Assembly: GCF_964204865.1 (NCBI RefSeq)
Contig: NC_135254.1
Location: forward strand, 8,127,001 to 8,191,000
Direction: 5' to 3'
DNA: 64,000 nt
Source of the DNA: Styela clava
Taxonomy: Eukaryota; Chordata; Ascidiacea; Stolidobranchia; Styelidae
Shown here: positions 14,519 to 27,340 of the stretch, piece by piece
Layout of the letters: every line of letters begins with the position of its first letter
How positions within the stretch are numbered: position 1 is the stretch's first letter
Made by a program: the position numbers and the translations under genes
Notes under the pieces: model-generated
The model's input: only the letters and a program-made list of their open reading frames with translations
What the model was told of the DNA's origin: nothing
Database searches by the model: none

Positions 14519-14724
14519 GGTACTCTCATAGTGTGTGTACCAGGTTAGGCCATAATTTTATTCCGATTTTCTTTATTTTAGTTCTATTACAAGTTCGGTG
14601 ACAGTCTGTGTTATCCAAGTGAATATACCGCCAGCATAGGTTTCAGTCCCTTTACACAACTTGATGTAAAGTAGGCGAACAAAATTAGTAACCTCCATAT
14701 TGGTACACACACTTCTGGAGCGCC
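14519..14724. mobile_element. MITE family B copy with perfect 8-bp TSD
   Basis: 206-bp element in the opposite orientation to the copy at 8849. It starts GGTACTCTCATAGTG and ends CTTCTGGAGCGCC. Perfect direct repeats CAATGATC flank it at 14511-14518 and 14725-14732. It sets the exact boundaries of family B and shows that its two ends differ (GGTACTC against GGCGCTCC). Confidence 0.88.
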
Positions 14725-15421
14725 CAATGATCAATAAGTGAAGTTAAAAGTCAAGACTTCACTTATTTCACATTCTTATAGACATAGAAACCCAACATAG
14801 TTCACATTCACAAAGAGGCTTATTTAGCATGGTATATACAGGATAATCGTTTCTTGTGACTCAAGCCTTCTGTATCCTGTGCAATTTAAAAGAATTGGCG
14901 TCTTCCCACTGATTCAGCCTACTGCTTTGCGTTAATCATCATATTTCACAGTATATTGCGGTAAGAATGAATTTGACACCTCATATCTTCGGCTTCCCTC
15001 CAATTTCCCGTTATATAATCATTGCATTAATTTTTCTGACGTTAAAATAGGAAGAGGTAATATGTCACTAATGGAAACTTGCGACAGGCAGATTGTTGTG
15101 AGTAATTATGTAACGTTTTTTAGGTTTCAAATAACGTTGGGAGGGAGATGGAGAATTTTTATCGAAATTTCGTTTATTATATTTGTAATAACGTCCAACT
15201 CTGATTTGAAGTGTTTTTTTACGATTTTATTTGGTACATTAAAAAAAAATAATCTTGTATTGAGAACTACCAAAATGATTTGTTACATTAACTTGCAAGT
15301 TTTATGTCCAAGTAGTTAAGAACTACTAAGTAGCATTGTAGACGGCATAGTTGACGCTTGATTTAAACCTGCGATTATTTTCGTATTTTGTGAAGGTGAT
15401 CGAGTTCAATAAGCTCTATTG

Positions 15422-15704
15422 CGGCGGCTCTTAAACTTTTTAAGTCGTGCCCCCTTTTTAGAATTTTTCAAGTATCGCGCCCCACCTCAAACATAACTAG
15501 CTAACAATAAGGTACAAATCACATATAGTAAGGCGAAAGTATGTTATTAAAAAACGCTTCGAAAATACGTGGATGGATGGTAAATATCCAAAATGAACAA
15601 ATGTAAATATCCAACATAAGGCGGCCAAGATCAATTCTAACAAATATTTTATATTTTCAATTAGCTTCACGCCTATCAGGGGTGCGCTCCGCCGTTTGAG
15701 ACTG
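15422..15704. mobile_element. hAT-like element
   Basis: 283 bp. The left end CGGCGGCTCTTAAAC pairs with the right end, which inverted reads CAGTCTCAAAC. The flanks CTCTATTG (15414-15421) and CTTTATTG (15705-15712) match at 7 of 8 positions. The inside has the CGTGCCCC / GGGGTGCGC arms typical of CAGCGGTTCTCAAAC-type hAT MITEs. No open frame. Confidence 0.7.
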
Positions 15705-16471
15705 CTTTATTGAGACTGAGATTTCATAAATTTTTCATCCAGAATTTAATGAGAATCGTCTATAAAGAAATCTAAATTTGATTCGACCGTGTGTCGTTAA
15801 TATTTTCGTTATGCTGTTCACTCCTGTAAGCGTCCTGCAGTATGTTTATGCCAATTCCAAGCAATCCTATATATCACCATTGTGATTCATAATCTTAAAT
15901 CAATTCAATATTAGGATACTGTTCATGTGACCTCTAGTACGAATTCACATAACATGACATATGCTTTCAAAAATAGATTACCTATTTATACTCCCGTTGA
16001 TTTCCAAATGAGGTTATTTTTGTAGCCACGCGCGCAATCTATCGATTAATTGTTATATTCTATCAATATCTTGTTTGTTTTACTTTTTATGCTCGATTTT
16101 ATTTGTTTGTTTAGAAAGAGAAAGAGAAATTGGCAAATATTGGAAGTAGATAACTTGTCACTTCACGATAATTTTATTAAATTAATCACGTTTTCCTTCA
16201 AATCTAATCTATTAATCATATCTATCTATAAAGATTGTATAAAATGTATTGTATATCAATATACAATCCAGTCATGATATGATAATGAAACGTTATCTTG
16301 AGCAGGAAATCAAAATACGCGATATTCTATCATTTCTTAAAAAATTCGTGACTTAGAAAGTTAGGTATTGACAAATCTAGACCAATTACACATCACCAAA
16401 CGTAAAAACCATCATCATAAGATTTATTAGAAAGATCTCACTGTGAGTTGCAATGCAAGATAAGATGATTT

Positions 16472-16684
16472 GGCGTTCCAGGAGTGCCTGTACCAATATG
16501 GAGGTAAATAATTTTGTTCGTCTACTTTACATTGAGTTGTGTAAACTGTAAAGGGACTGGAACCTATGGGCAGGGGGATATTCACTTGGATAACACAGAC
16601 AGTCCCCGGACTCGTAATAGAACTCAAATAAGAAAAGCGGAATAAATTATGGCCTAATCCCAACCTGGTATACATACTACAGTA
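16472..16684. mobile_element. MITE family B copy, right end decayed
   Basis: Begins GGCGTTCCAGGAGTG and carries the B body (CAATATGGAGGTAA, TTGTGTAAACTG, GGGGGATATTCACTTGG, CGGAATAAATTATGG). It ends near CATACTACAGTAC, where the expected GGGAGTACC terminus is degraded. No clear target duplication. The minus-strand frame at 16427-16702 lies inside the element and is not a gene. Confidence 0.75.
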
Positions 16685-19371
16685 CACAAAAATTTGATTC
16701 AATTAGGTAGAAGAAGAAAGCTTATTGGCATATTTTTTAAAATTTGACATGGTGCAATTATTACGATACTCACAAACTTCTCAGGTAATTATTCGCTTCT
16801 AAATTCACACTTCCCGTTAACGGACGCCACCTGCTTTTGAAGAAGCTTTTATCCGCTATAATCCCTCTCAAGGATCGACGGATTAATCCAAGGGATACAA
16901 ATTGAATCTCGCCCTGTTGTCATTATCAAAACCTATTATTACACGCATGGTTGAGCATCCATCCGGCCACATTCGATCATTCCTAATCTCTATTGAACGG
17001 CTGTTTTTTTTTTTCAAATGGTAATCAAAATCTGGATACTTTTATAGTCTGTAACTATGGCCAATATGTTCAATTCTTCAAAGCACTCTATTTATTCGCC
17101 AGCAGATCTATTTGTCATCTGTGAATGGTCGCCGATGTCACGAAAACGTGATTTATTAAATTATTTATCATAAACAATAATAATTTTCCAAATAGATATT
17201 TGTATAAAGAATGTACATTTCGAGATATGTAATTTTAAAACGGCGATGCGAAGTAGGTATTATCGAACATTTTGTCTGATCGAACAGTCATTTTCATTTC
17301 CAATATTAAATCGAAATCATCCAAACAGAAAATTAGTATAATTTAATATTGACCAGACCCTGTTCGAATCCACATAAATCATTCAAAATATAATTAAATA
17401 CCGTGATCAACCTAATTACTATGTAGTCAGACGCACTGACACGGAAAGATCGATTTTCACTTCTATTTACGGCGCTTAGTAATGGCCACATCCCATCTCT
17501 TTCAATACTCATATTATAATAATCCCCTCTAATCCTCGCTCCAAATGCACACCCCCGCTGCACAGAGTAGACTAATTTACATCGCACTGACTCTAATTAG
17601 CGTAAAATACGCTTCCTGATATCCTTTGTCAGCTGTCCTTGAGAATTTAATCCGTAATTAAAAATAATCAAATCTGTCTTGGAATACGAAACAATGAGAT
17701 ATTCCCACTTCAACGCATTCTAGTAATTTACTAGAAATTTATTAGCGTTTTGAAACTTTATTCAGAAGCAATCATGAATCAGGCATTTATAACGTCAAAC
17801 AGTAAATGCTGAGAGGCGACATAGTTTGTCAGAATTCTAGACAAGCAAAATCATAAAAGGAATCACAGTTATCATAAATGAATAACTGTACAATGCAAGT
17901 TGATTTTACCACACTGTGACCAGTGAGAATTACCCCCTTTCAAGCATTTACGTAAACACTTATAAATAACCCTCAAATCTCGTTTGAAACAACACCGCCC
18001 ATAAGTGTTTATGATTAAATCATCACGGTGGTAAAACAATTACGAATAGTTCATTTGTGCGATCTAGTTTATTGCATAGCTGTGAACCATTTTTGGTCAG
18101 TTGGAACGTTTGGTCTTCCTGCTGTGATGCGAGATTAGCAGTTCTTATACTACCTTCCGTGTTGACTTATATAGGGAAGTATGCCAGAGTTATTATTGAA
18201 TCAAATGTTATGAATCATACTTGAATATGAAGCTCTCTTTGTACATGTATGCTGTCTGTTTGCTTTGTCCTATATACTCTATTTATATTTTAGAATGGAG
18301 ATCTAATTCTATATCGGGAATCTTACGTATTCTTATTCAATATTGGAGAATGATGTTGGAAATATTTCTCTGAAAAGTTTGTTAATTACTATGTAAGTCT
18401 AAACAAAACTATCTAAAATCAAATTTCAAGAAATACTCTATGACGACATTTTGTTTACAATTAGTAATTATACATTCCCGCTGTAACAATGTCCAACCTC
18501 GCCATTTGTCTATTTCGTAATATCCTAGTCCACGCTCGTAAATTCCCCAGTACATCATCTATTGTTGAGTATTGAATAAAAACCGGGCGTCCGATCTAAT
18601 TCTGATGACTGATCGTAACTTTTGTTACAGTTTAATGACATGAAAAACAATTTCGTTTATGATACAATACGGGTGGCCGTTATAAGTGTTATTGTTATTT
18701 TGTCGCCGTGAAATCAGCCCGACGCGGTAATTTATGAAGACGTTACAATGTAGTAAACATATAATTATAGTATTAAAATGAAAGTTACTTTATACTACCA
18801 AAGGCGTACAGTGCAGTATCGGCCTACAGATTTCATCCAATTTTACTTTTTTAAATATTCAAATAAATTTATCGTCAATAATAAACTGGTCATACCAATC
18901 TCATTTTACCAAATAAGTTTCAATATGATTTAATAACCCATTTTGACTTCAAACTACTTTTATTATTGGCTATTCAGAAACAAATGAGAGCCAGCCAGAA
19001 TGAAACCTTTACTATTCTGACGCGCATTGCACAATTTACATACATTATTTCCCGTTTATAGCGCTATTTTCATGCCATATTTCTTTGAATTCTCAGCAAT
19101 AAACTGAATTGAAAGTTATTGTTTCGCGATATTGCATGACTAGAATCGATATTATTTTGGAAATTATTAGAATTATATTCATAAACCAACCGTTGAATGA
19201 TAATACAGGTTTGCCTGCACATTTACATATAAAATATTCACAATTTGACAACGTTCGGAAACTGGTCGGCTATACTTAACTCAGATTCAATCTCAATTAC
19301 TTGAATGACTTCAGAGCAACAAAACAGTAAAAGTTGGTTAAATTTACATAATTGTTCATTGTTATTCTAGA
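16685..19371. other. Gene-free stretch
   Basis: No supported coding region. The 84-codon minus-strand frame at 17333-17587 has no recognisable family or splice partners. Nothing else structured was seen. Confidence 0.4.
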
Positions 19372-19441
19372 ACCCTGATTCTCAACCAGTAGACCATGGC
19401 AATGAAATTAGGCCACGAAAGAAAAAGGGTTGCGAACCACT
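19372..19441. mobile_element. 70-bp hAT footprint-size element
   Basis: Perfect direct repeats ATTCTAGA (19364-19371 and 19442-19449) bracket ACCCTGATTCTCAACC...GGGTTGCGAACCACT, whose ends are inverted copies. Similar right ends occur near 49737. It is a very small internally deleted hAT derivative. Confidence 0.78.
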
Positions 19442-19799
19442 ATTCTAGAAAGAGTGTCATAGCAAAATCGAATCGGATTTCATCACTCAGCTCTCCCTGT
19501 GCCAAAGAATATTGCGAGATATCATATTTGATATCTTATGTATGATTCTCTTTAATTTTAGGGATTATTGATATGTTTTATTACTTCAAGATGTTTTCAA
19601 CAACTTGGGATTGGGATATTAAATGTCATATTGAATATTTTAGCTAGTTTAACCCGTTTGGACATGCCGAGTGGTAGTTACCAAAGTAATTAATTTAATG
19701 TAATACGCTTTAACACTTTTTCGCCATATGTGGTAATGAGTATGTATCTAACAACTGAGCAAAGGCTTTTAATTTCTATAACGTTTTGTTATCTGATTA

Positions 19800-20300
19800 A
19801 GGGTGTTAAAAGGGTTCACATTTCGAAGGCGATGAGAATCTTCCTCGTGGAAGCGTCATATTTGTCGATGTTTCGCAGACGGCGATAAAGTAAAGAACAA
19901 AGGGCATGTGTGTCTTAAATAAAGCCGTCAAGATAACCAGAGCAGATGGCTGCAGGGCGGATTTTAATGACAATAGGGAAATAGCGATAAAAATAAACGA
20001 CAAAAAGACTGGCGTGGCGAAGGATTATCCCTGCTGGGCGATAATACAAAGAGATATAGAGAGAAAAGTGAGATAATGAAAAGAGAGGCATTAACAACCG
20101 TGATAAGAGAGAGCAATGGGCGTTTGTTTATTGAAAAGAAAAAAAGAAACGAGAGAATCGAAAATCGATGTTGAATAAAACGAGAGAAAAATACGCGGAT
20201 GGGAACAGAATCAAATGCCTGCTCTAGCGCGGGCTGCCTGACTGGTACATTTGGCGCAGTTTTATCAGGAAATAACAGCGGGAAATATTATCAGATTGTT
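19800..20300. promoter_or_regulatory. GATA-motif cluster upstream of the IER gene
   Basis: Within 500 bp there are about ten GATA/TATC motifs in strong contexts: GCGATAAAG near 19887, AGATAACC near 19934, GCGATAAAA near 19985, TTATCC near 20026, GCGATAATA near 20039, GAGATAATG near 20071, TGATAAGAG near 20101, and TTATCAG near 20264 and 20290. The tract is purine-biased and ends with an E2F-like GCGGGAAA at 20278-20285. It lies 0.4-0.9 kb upstream of the TATA box of the IER gene, so an enhancer role is plausible. That role is inference. Confidence 0.45.
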
Positions 20301-20664
20301 CTTTTAGCGGGCTAGACATCATAGAAATTATTAATATATAATGCAGCTTGTACCTACCAAGGCAGTCAAATCCGCTGTTGAGCTTACGCAAGACGTAAAT
20401 CGAACCTTAAGTACCTTAGAATTACTCCAGAATACTTCATTCGATGGTTATCCATCCTGCAGTGCCATGTACGTACCTTTTATATTTCAGTTGGATATCA
20501 ACATTTGGTCATTGCAATCGACCGAAGGAACGTCGTGCTCAATTTGTCATTCTCTCGAGCATATTCGTTGGTTCAAAATGGATATAACTCGGGATTGTTT
20601 AATGTGATAAAATATCTTGTATTGTTTCATATATACTTAACTTATTTCTTTGTAAATTACAGCA

Positions 20665-20672
20665 TATAAATA
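20665..20672 (+). promoter_or_regulatory. TATA box of the IER-family gene
   Basis: TATAAATA lies 78 bp before the start codon at 20743. It would place the transcription start near 20695 and leave a 5' leader of about 50 nt. TATA-driven promoters with short leaders suit inducible immediate-early genes. An overlapping TATATAATAG at 20690-20700 is an alternative. Confidence 0.5.
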
Positions 20673-20742
20673 ATACTCTGATTTATACGATATATAATAG
20701 ACAGCAACTTCAGCAACAGAAGGATACGATAAACACTCAAAG

Positions 20743-23700
20743 ATGGTTTTAAATATGGACACGGAACTTCAAAGACTTATATGTGTATCGGTCGAGAAAA
20801 TGACAAGAGATCCGGCGGCAAGCGGATCACGCAAAAGCCGCGGATTGGACTTGAGAAAGGCCCTACTTGTGGCACATGTATTACAGGACATGAGAAGCGC
20901 ATACATAAGCGATGATTATCAAGTTTTAGCAAACACTGTATGTCCGGATATTGATATTTCATCAGAAAGTGAAATGGACAAAATTAAAAGGACAATATCA
21001 AGAAGGGAATATGATAATGAAGATGATTTAACGAGTTATCAGAAACGAAGATTTATATCAGGTGAGAATTTAAGTTATAATATGTCAGATATACAGAACG
21101 TCAACATAGAACACAAAAAACATTCATCGAAACTATTTCCAATTAACAACATTGAATATATCAGGATACCGTACGGAATTACCCGCTATAAAATGTACAT
21201 TAGCTTGATTGAGAGTAGGCGTGATTAAGTGTCGTGTAGGAACCTGGTTAAACTCGCACCAATACGCAAATTGCGTAGACACATGTTGCTTTTCTATACA
21301 TTCCATACTTAGAAAATAATAAGATTAGCCATCCCACGAGCCTACTATAATTAGCGCTATTAATTGGATTGTTCTTTGTGACTTACTTCTGCCAACAGAA
21401 AGTATAAAATCGCAATTTTCGATTGTATTTAGTAGCTGTATGGTTTTGCGTCACAAAAATTTAAATGCGAACAAATTTAATCTAAGAGCCAAAAGTACTC
21501 GATATTGTTATGGCGACTAGGGTGTACACTTGAATGCTCTGGCTCTCTATAGTAATTTTCTCGGACGACAAAAAGCGTCCTTCGAGGGTTATGGAGACTG
21601 TCGGTCGATAAAATCGATATGATTATACGCGACACGCAATGCGCAGTACACACAACGATATTTATTAGCACTCTCTGTCCGTCTTAACGATTGCAGTATG
21701 CGGAAATAGATCGCATCACGAGATCCGACCCGTACGATGCTATTAAGCTAGTTTGACTGGGCGTTTTCTCATGTTTACTTTTCAACGACGAGTAATGTTT
21801 GGCATGTAGTTCCGCCGGCGTATAGCTTGTCAAATAAATATTTTTCCAGTGTGAGTTTATAATGTCTTTTTCTCTGTGTTAGCGAACAATGCGTTTGTTA
21901 AAAGCCCGCGAAATGGGCGTGTTCTCCTGGCGCGGTTTTTCAACGGATAAAAAACATCTGCCACCGTTGATAATATGCAGACGGCGGATATTCGTTACAT
22001 ACCCCGCGAAATAGGCTTCAACGCATGGCTGTTGAAATCTCGCGCCTCATGTATGCTAATTACGTTCAGCGTCTCATTTGAAATTCAGACGTCTGTATAA
22101 TTTATGTTAAGCCACAATGATAATATGTGACGGGTCTTCAAATATACAACAGGAATGTAAAATATTAATGTTAGCTTTCTATGACACGGCGTACATCCGT
22201 AAATGATAATGTCGGATAATATATCGATTTTGAAATCTAAATCCCATAAAGGGATCGACTTTTCATATAAACATAGAAGCTGCCATAAAACAGAAATTCC
22301 TACTTCCTTCCTTATTTTCAATCAGCATATTTATGTGAAGTGACATTTACAGGCGTCCGGTGTTTGAAAACTGCTCATTAAAGAAACCCTACATTTAGAA
22401 GACCTCATGATCGCAATTCTCGTAAAATGTCTGCGCATAAATATAGATTGTATAATTGTACTTTACGTTGACCTCCATGGTTTATATTGCTCGCATTATG
22501 TCTCCCATGACCGATGGTTAGTATCCTCGTATTACATTCCCTGAGGCTATATTTTTGAACTCATTTTATTTTGTAATCAGTGTGGCGTTCCGGGCTTTAA
22601 ATTCTTCCGCCTGGCTTCATGCCCCAAAAAACCTCAACAAAGACTCGGTATCGGAGATTCTATTGTTTTCCTATCCAGGGTGGCCGCTTAATATTACATT
22701 GGAAATCCAATAGCAAAATGTCACGCAAAGTAACGCTACAGTTCTATTTCAAATGAACCAATCAAGCGAAAAGCCTAACCCTACTCAAAATAAACACAGC
22801 CTTTTTGAGAGCAAATACCAAAATAAAACACCGTGGAAAATTTTAGGGTCAATAAAGGACTTCTTGTGGAATAAATGTAAACGCTCAATTGCTTATGCTT
22901 AGTAAAGTCATTTTTAAAATGAAATCACTGATTAAAAAGCGCTTTTGGTCCGTGCTTTATATTTTAAACAGCAAAACTTAAAACTCAAGTACGTGTCAGT
23001 CACGTCTTTGTTAGATAGGGTATTATTATTTCGACATAATTCGCCGTTATAAGTATTGAATTGTTTAGTTAAAGATTTTTTTTAAATGTTTTGAAAACTA
23101 TGAAAGTGTATGAACCGGATTAAATGGGCGCGCGTAGGATTTCTAAATCAAAACTAATCGTATTATAAAACTTTAAACGAATTTTAAGAAAAGTTAATAA
23201 GATTAAAACTTAAAACATAATTGCATGGTTTAATCTTTCCATCTTTTTAAGCACATACTCCGAACACATAAACAAAGATTCAATCTATAGTTGCAACGTT
23301 CTTATCACGTGCAAGATATTTTTATCCGGTCGTGAAAAAATCCCAAACTTTTAAACGTAAATAGAAACTGTGGGAGGATAATACTTTACAATTTTAGTAA
23401 ACAGCAGTGCTTCAAAATAAGTTCACGTTTCGCAAATTCCGGATGGAAAGGCGTCAATTGTCAAAAATTTCAAGTAGGCCGAACTACTTTGGCGTTACAT
23501 AATAATACCGTACTTGAAAAGCCTTGTGACGTCATAATGGGATAATTCTGTGTTCAAAAAGCGCGCGAGTTTTAGTTTCTTTATGATGTTAATGCCACTT
23601 CTGTTTAAAGCACCTCTTGTTTTGAGTTTCTGAAAATGCGTTTTCTGATAAAGATAAAGAAATTAGGCCGAGTCTGACTAAATCCCCTTCCACTAGAAAA

Positions 23701-26700
23701 GCTCTCCATGCGCATTAGTAATCTTATTTTCGCTTCATTGGGGCAGAAACGAGGGCATATTATCGATTTACGGTACGTTACCGCGGACTCTAATTGCCCT
23801 CTTCGCAGAGCTAGCTCTGTTTGCCTCGTTGCTGGAATGTAGCTTTGAAGGTCAGCGGGGGCTGTTTGTTCTTTCCCGCCGTCAATCAATACGCCCTTTC
23901 CCGTGCGCGGTTAACAATGCACCGTCGCTTAGCAGGTTACTATTTAAACTTCAATAATGGAGCAAATAATGTATTTAATGACGATTCGGGCGTAACAGGT
24001 TACGCAAGTTTTGTCAACTATAAGAAAGTTTGCAATAATTGCGCACTTAATTCATATTTTCTATTATTAACTCTGAACAAGAATCAGTATTGCCAATTGA
24101 CGAGTTTTTATTTACAACAAATTTATATCATTTCCCCTTTACGACTTCCACCTACGTCATCAATTTGTAGTTTAATACCATGCACGGATTTGGAATTCCA
24201 TTTTTGCATGTAATCAAGAATATCAACAAGTAAAATTTGGCATACATTTAGCTGCTAAATTTCGTCTTGTTACCTTCGTTTCAAAATATTTTAAAAAGAA
24301 CCGATTTAGTTCATTTGAAAAGATTACAACAATTTAAAACTTATACTCTGTAATTAAACTTAAAAAGTAAAGTTCGTTTCGAAATTCAACTAAAATTATT
24401 TTTAATTATCGGACAATCGTGATCTACTTTAATTTCCCAGTCCTTATTAGGAACGATTGTAACGCCTTCAATAAGGTGATTCATGTGGCTTTCAAAATTA
24501 GTTTTAGAAGAAATCTTCTCCCTACCTGGTAAATGACAATTAATCTATTGGCTATGCGGCAAAACCGAATATCAGTATAATAATTAAGTATTTTATTTTG
24601 CCTCAAACACGGATACCGCAAAAGGAAGCCTCGGTGAAATTACTCTTCAATTAGGTTTTAATAGCTTAAATACACCTTTGAATATACCCGAGTTGAATTT
24701 AAAAATTCTGACCAAAATTGCGCATCCTAGAAAGTAATACGAATTAACGTATATTTAGATTATAATTAATAGGGATGGTAGCAGATGAATAATAGTTAGA
24801 ATTCCTGTTTTTAATATGTAATAAAGTCTTTTCTATTCATGTGTATAAGCTCCCATAAGTACAAAACTACCCGCCGGACATGCAAAATATAGATGGCATC
24901 TGCTTTGTATCGGTAATAGTTGATTTGTCACACGCTTCCATTGGCAGTAATATTTCGTTTTCGATCGCTACCATTGTGATTCAGATCCCGATATGATGTC
25001 ACAATGCATCACCAATTGTCGTCGCCATATGGATGAAATACAATATAACGAATACATATGCTTATTATGTCATAAAAGAATGAATTCAAATACAACTGTT
25101 TTGTAATAAATATATCACATTGGGTCACATCGCCTTGTATGTGTTATATACTTGTATGTCACCGAATAATACACTGTGTATGTATATGTGTATTGTAAAA
25201 AAATACCGCACGGCGAAATTCTCTTTGCTTTTTGTTATCTGGCCTTTGCCTTTAAATTCTCAAAATATCTTTTGATTAAAAATTCCAACTATTGTTTGGA
25301 GTCGGAAATTGTTAACAAACGGCAATGCGGGAGTCTTGTATTCCGACATACATCACATACGCGTTGTCAAACGAAACAATGCTTCTCTATTCGGTCATAA
25401 AAGTTTTATGTCTTTCATTATTTTCTCATATAAAAGAGGGAGTGCGTCGCAACTGAACAGACTGATTTCATTTTACGACCCACATTAAACGGGGCCAATA
25501 TAATAAACGGCATACTGCGCATAACAGACAACAGAATATCACGATGACATAATGCGTAATGCCAACTTATTTTACCACAAACTCGGCTATTTAAATACAA
25601 ATAGTCTTTTAAAGGAAATTTTACGATGTTTAATTTTCAGTTCAAACATGCTTACATAATTCAGTACTACATACCTCGCAAACAGGCGTAGAAATGATGC
25701 AAGAGCAATCTAGTAACTTAGTAATTGATTAACTTACTATACAGATAAACGTTTGTGACTTCTATGTCAACAAACCGGTATGTGCGGTAGTTGTACAGTC
25801 AGACACGGCGCGGAAGATTGTCTTTCCGCTGATTACACATGTTTACTTTACACTCACGTGCTAATGGCTACGTGGCATTATCGAAAATATCAGCATACAC
25901 ACATTAATACTAAGCTTTTAAATTTTAATGATACTAGTTGGCTGTAAACTAAATGTGTTCTCTTTTTATTTATAGATGATTGGTCGTCAGGAACGATAGA
26001 GAGACCTCCACGAAGTGAGGGCAACGATACTCCGTTTCTGACATCACAATACAGATGTCCGTCGGGGACTCAATCTTGTTTAGTGACGTGTAGTGACGCA
26101 ACAATGTCAAAAATTTCTCAAATGACACACCCAATTCCTGTTTCAATTAATACAACCTATGTATTGTCGCCACATCTAACAAATGAAAAAGGTAATTTTC
26201 AATTTATTTTGCTATTTCTAAGCTTTTAACTTACACGCCGAACTTGTGTTTTATTAGCACTTCTTGTTTTCTTGTTGTTCATAATTTATTTTCACTTTTT
26301 AGATAATGAAGAAATTATAGATATGGATGAAGACACACCGGCTGTGTCTGAACAAGTAGAAGTCACATCATCAGACATTTCGGACTCAGAGTCCGTAGAA
26401 ATTGAAGTAGTTCAATGTGATGATCTACTAAACAACCCCCAGAGTCCGGAAACTATCGTGGACAATAAGTCAGAAATCACTGTGAATACGGATTTAACAA
26501 AATCTCAGGGAAATAACCGATCATCTATCTCATGTCCCCTTCCTCGGAAAAAACGTCCGCTGCCGAAAGAATTCTTGGAGCCCACAGTGAATGAAAACAC
26601 GAACATCTCGACATCTCAGCAACCCACCAACAAAAGGACAAAATATGACGTAACTGTGACGTCATCAACTTGTGACGTAGTGGTCACATCGTCGTATTTT

Positions 26701-27075
26701 GTATTAAACACTACGACTGCAACAACGTTAACCCAATCTACAGCTTTGTCGAAATCACGCCTCTCACCCGCCTCCCAGACAGGAGCTTCTCAAAGCTGCT
26801 TAACATTGACATCTAGCGTATGTACCTCCAGTTTATCTTCGACATCGACAGCGAACACACTCGCTAATTCAAACTCAAAACCTAAAGTAGTTGTTGAATT
26901 GATGAACAATCAGTCTTCATCGAATGGACATTGGTCTCTTCCAGCCACGTGTACCCAACCCCGATTGTCCCAGTGGATAATGGATGGTGTTTACAGAGCC
27001 CAATTAGCAGATATATCTAATATGCGAGACAATAGCATTCATAATGTTGGTATGAGAGGTCTCGTTGCTTATTAG
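20743..27075 (+). CDS. IER5-like: IER2/IER5-family immediate early response protein, 3 coding exons
   Basis: Exons are 20743-21061, 25976-26191 and 26303-27075 (stop TAG). Donors are CAG|GTGAGA and AAG|GTAATT; acceptors are TTATAG and TTTTAG; all phases agree, giving 435 aa. The N-terminus matches the IER2/IER5/IER5L signature: MDTELQRL, ISVEKM-type VSVEKM, then GLDLRKALLVAHVLQDMRSA followed by YISD (vertebrate proteins have GGxxLHxxLLVSLVLRSAR..YLSD). The C-terminus VGMRGLVAY corresponds to the family tail LGAWTRAIVAF. Between them lie a Ser/Thr-rich acidic region (about residues 180-205), a basic PRKKRPLPK stretch (likely nuclear signal) and a low-complexity Ser/Thr tract. Vertebrate members are nuclear/cytoplasmic regulators acting with PP2A and HSF1; that function is carried over from the family. 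The second Met (20755) aligns best with vertebrate starts, but the first has the better context. Vertebrate members are, as far as I know, single-exon genes, so the 4.9-kb first intron is unusual. Confidence 0.85.
21690..22060. promoter_or_regulatory. GC-richer intronic patch with repeated CCCGCGAAAT
   Basis: Inside intron 1 of the IER gene the composition rises and the word CCCGCGAAAT occurs twice (21905-21914 and 22003-22012), with GGCGCGGTTTTTC between them near 21930. These resemble E2F-type sites (TTTCGCGG/TTTSSCGC). It may be an intronic regulatory element. No experimental support is visible. Confidence 0.3.
23580..23930. promoter_or_regulatory. Second GC-richer intronic patch
   Basis: Also in intron 1 of the IER gene. 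Words such as CGGTACGTTACCGCGG, CAGAGCTAGCTCTG (palindrome near 23805-23818), TTTCCCGCC and GTCAATCAAT (a Pbx/Hox-like motif) sit in an otherwise AT-rich intron. The open frames across it on both strands (23605-23889, 23821-24213) lack recognisable protein families and splice partners. Confidence 0.28.
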
Positions 27076-27334
27076 TGCACTGTTTACAAAATCGGTAAAA
27101 TGAATGTGTATTTGATGGCAATTTGGATGGATATTACTGTCCCGGACTTACCCAAACAAATTCGAAAAAATTGCCAATGAATGCGCATTGATTTCACCGA
27201 TTTTTTCCTCGCGTGTAATTTTGATGTTTTTCTTAATTTTGACTCTTCGATTAATGCTACATGCGTTTTCGAATTAAAAAGGTTCCGTGTTAGATTTATT
27301 TTGTATAAAAAAAAACGAATTTTAATGGAAAAAT

Positions 27335-27340
27335 AATAAA
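27335..27340 (+). terminator. Poly(A) signal AATAAA for the IER gene
   Basis: First canonical AATAAA after the stop codon, 260 nt downstream of it, in an A-rich tract. A plausible cleavage region follows. Confidence 0.4.

Noticed and set aside
20341..20607. 88-codon plus-strand open frame just upstream of the IER gene
   Set aside because: No family resemblance, no splice partner and no frame continuity with the IER exons. It lies in the presumed promoter.
26272..26302. Start codon at 26272 as the true start of the IER C-terminal segment
   Set aside because: The first residues encode a pyrimidine-tract translation (FIIYFHFL), and a TTTTTAG acceptor at 26297-26303 continues exon 2 in phase, so this is intron.
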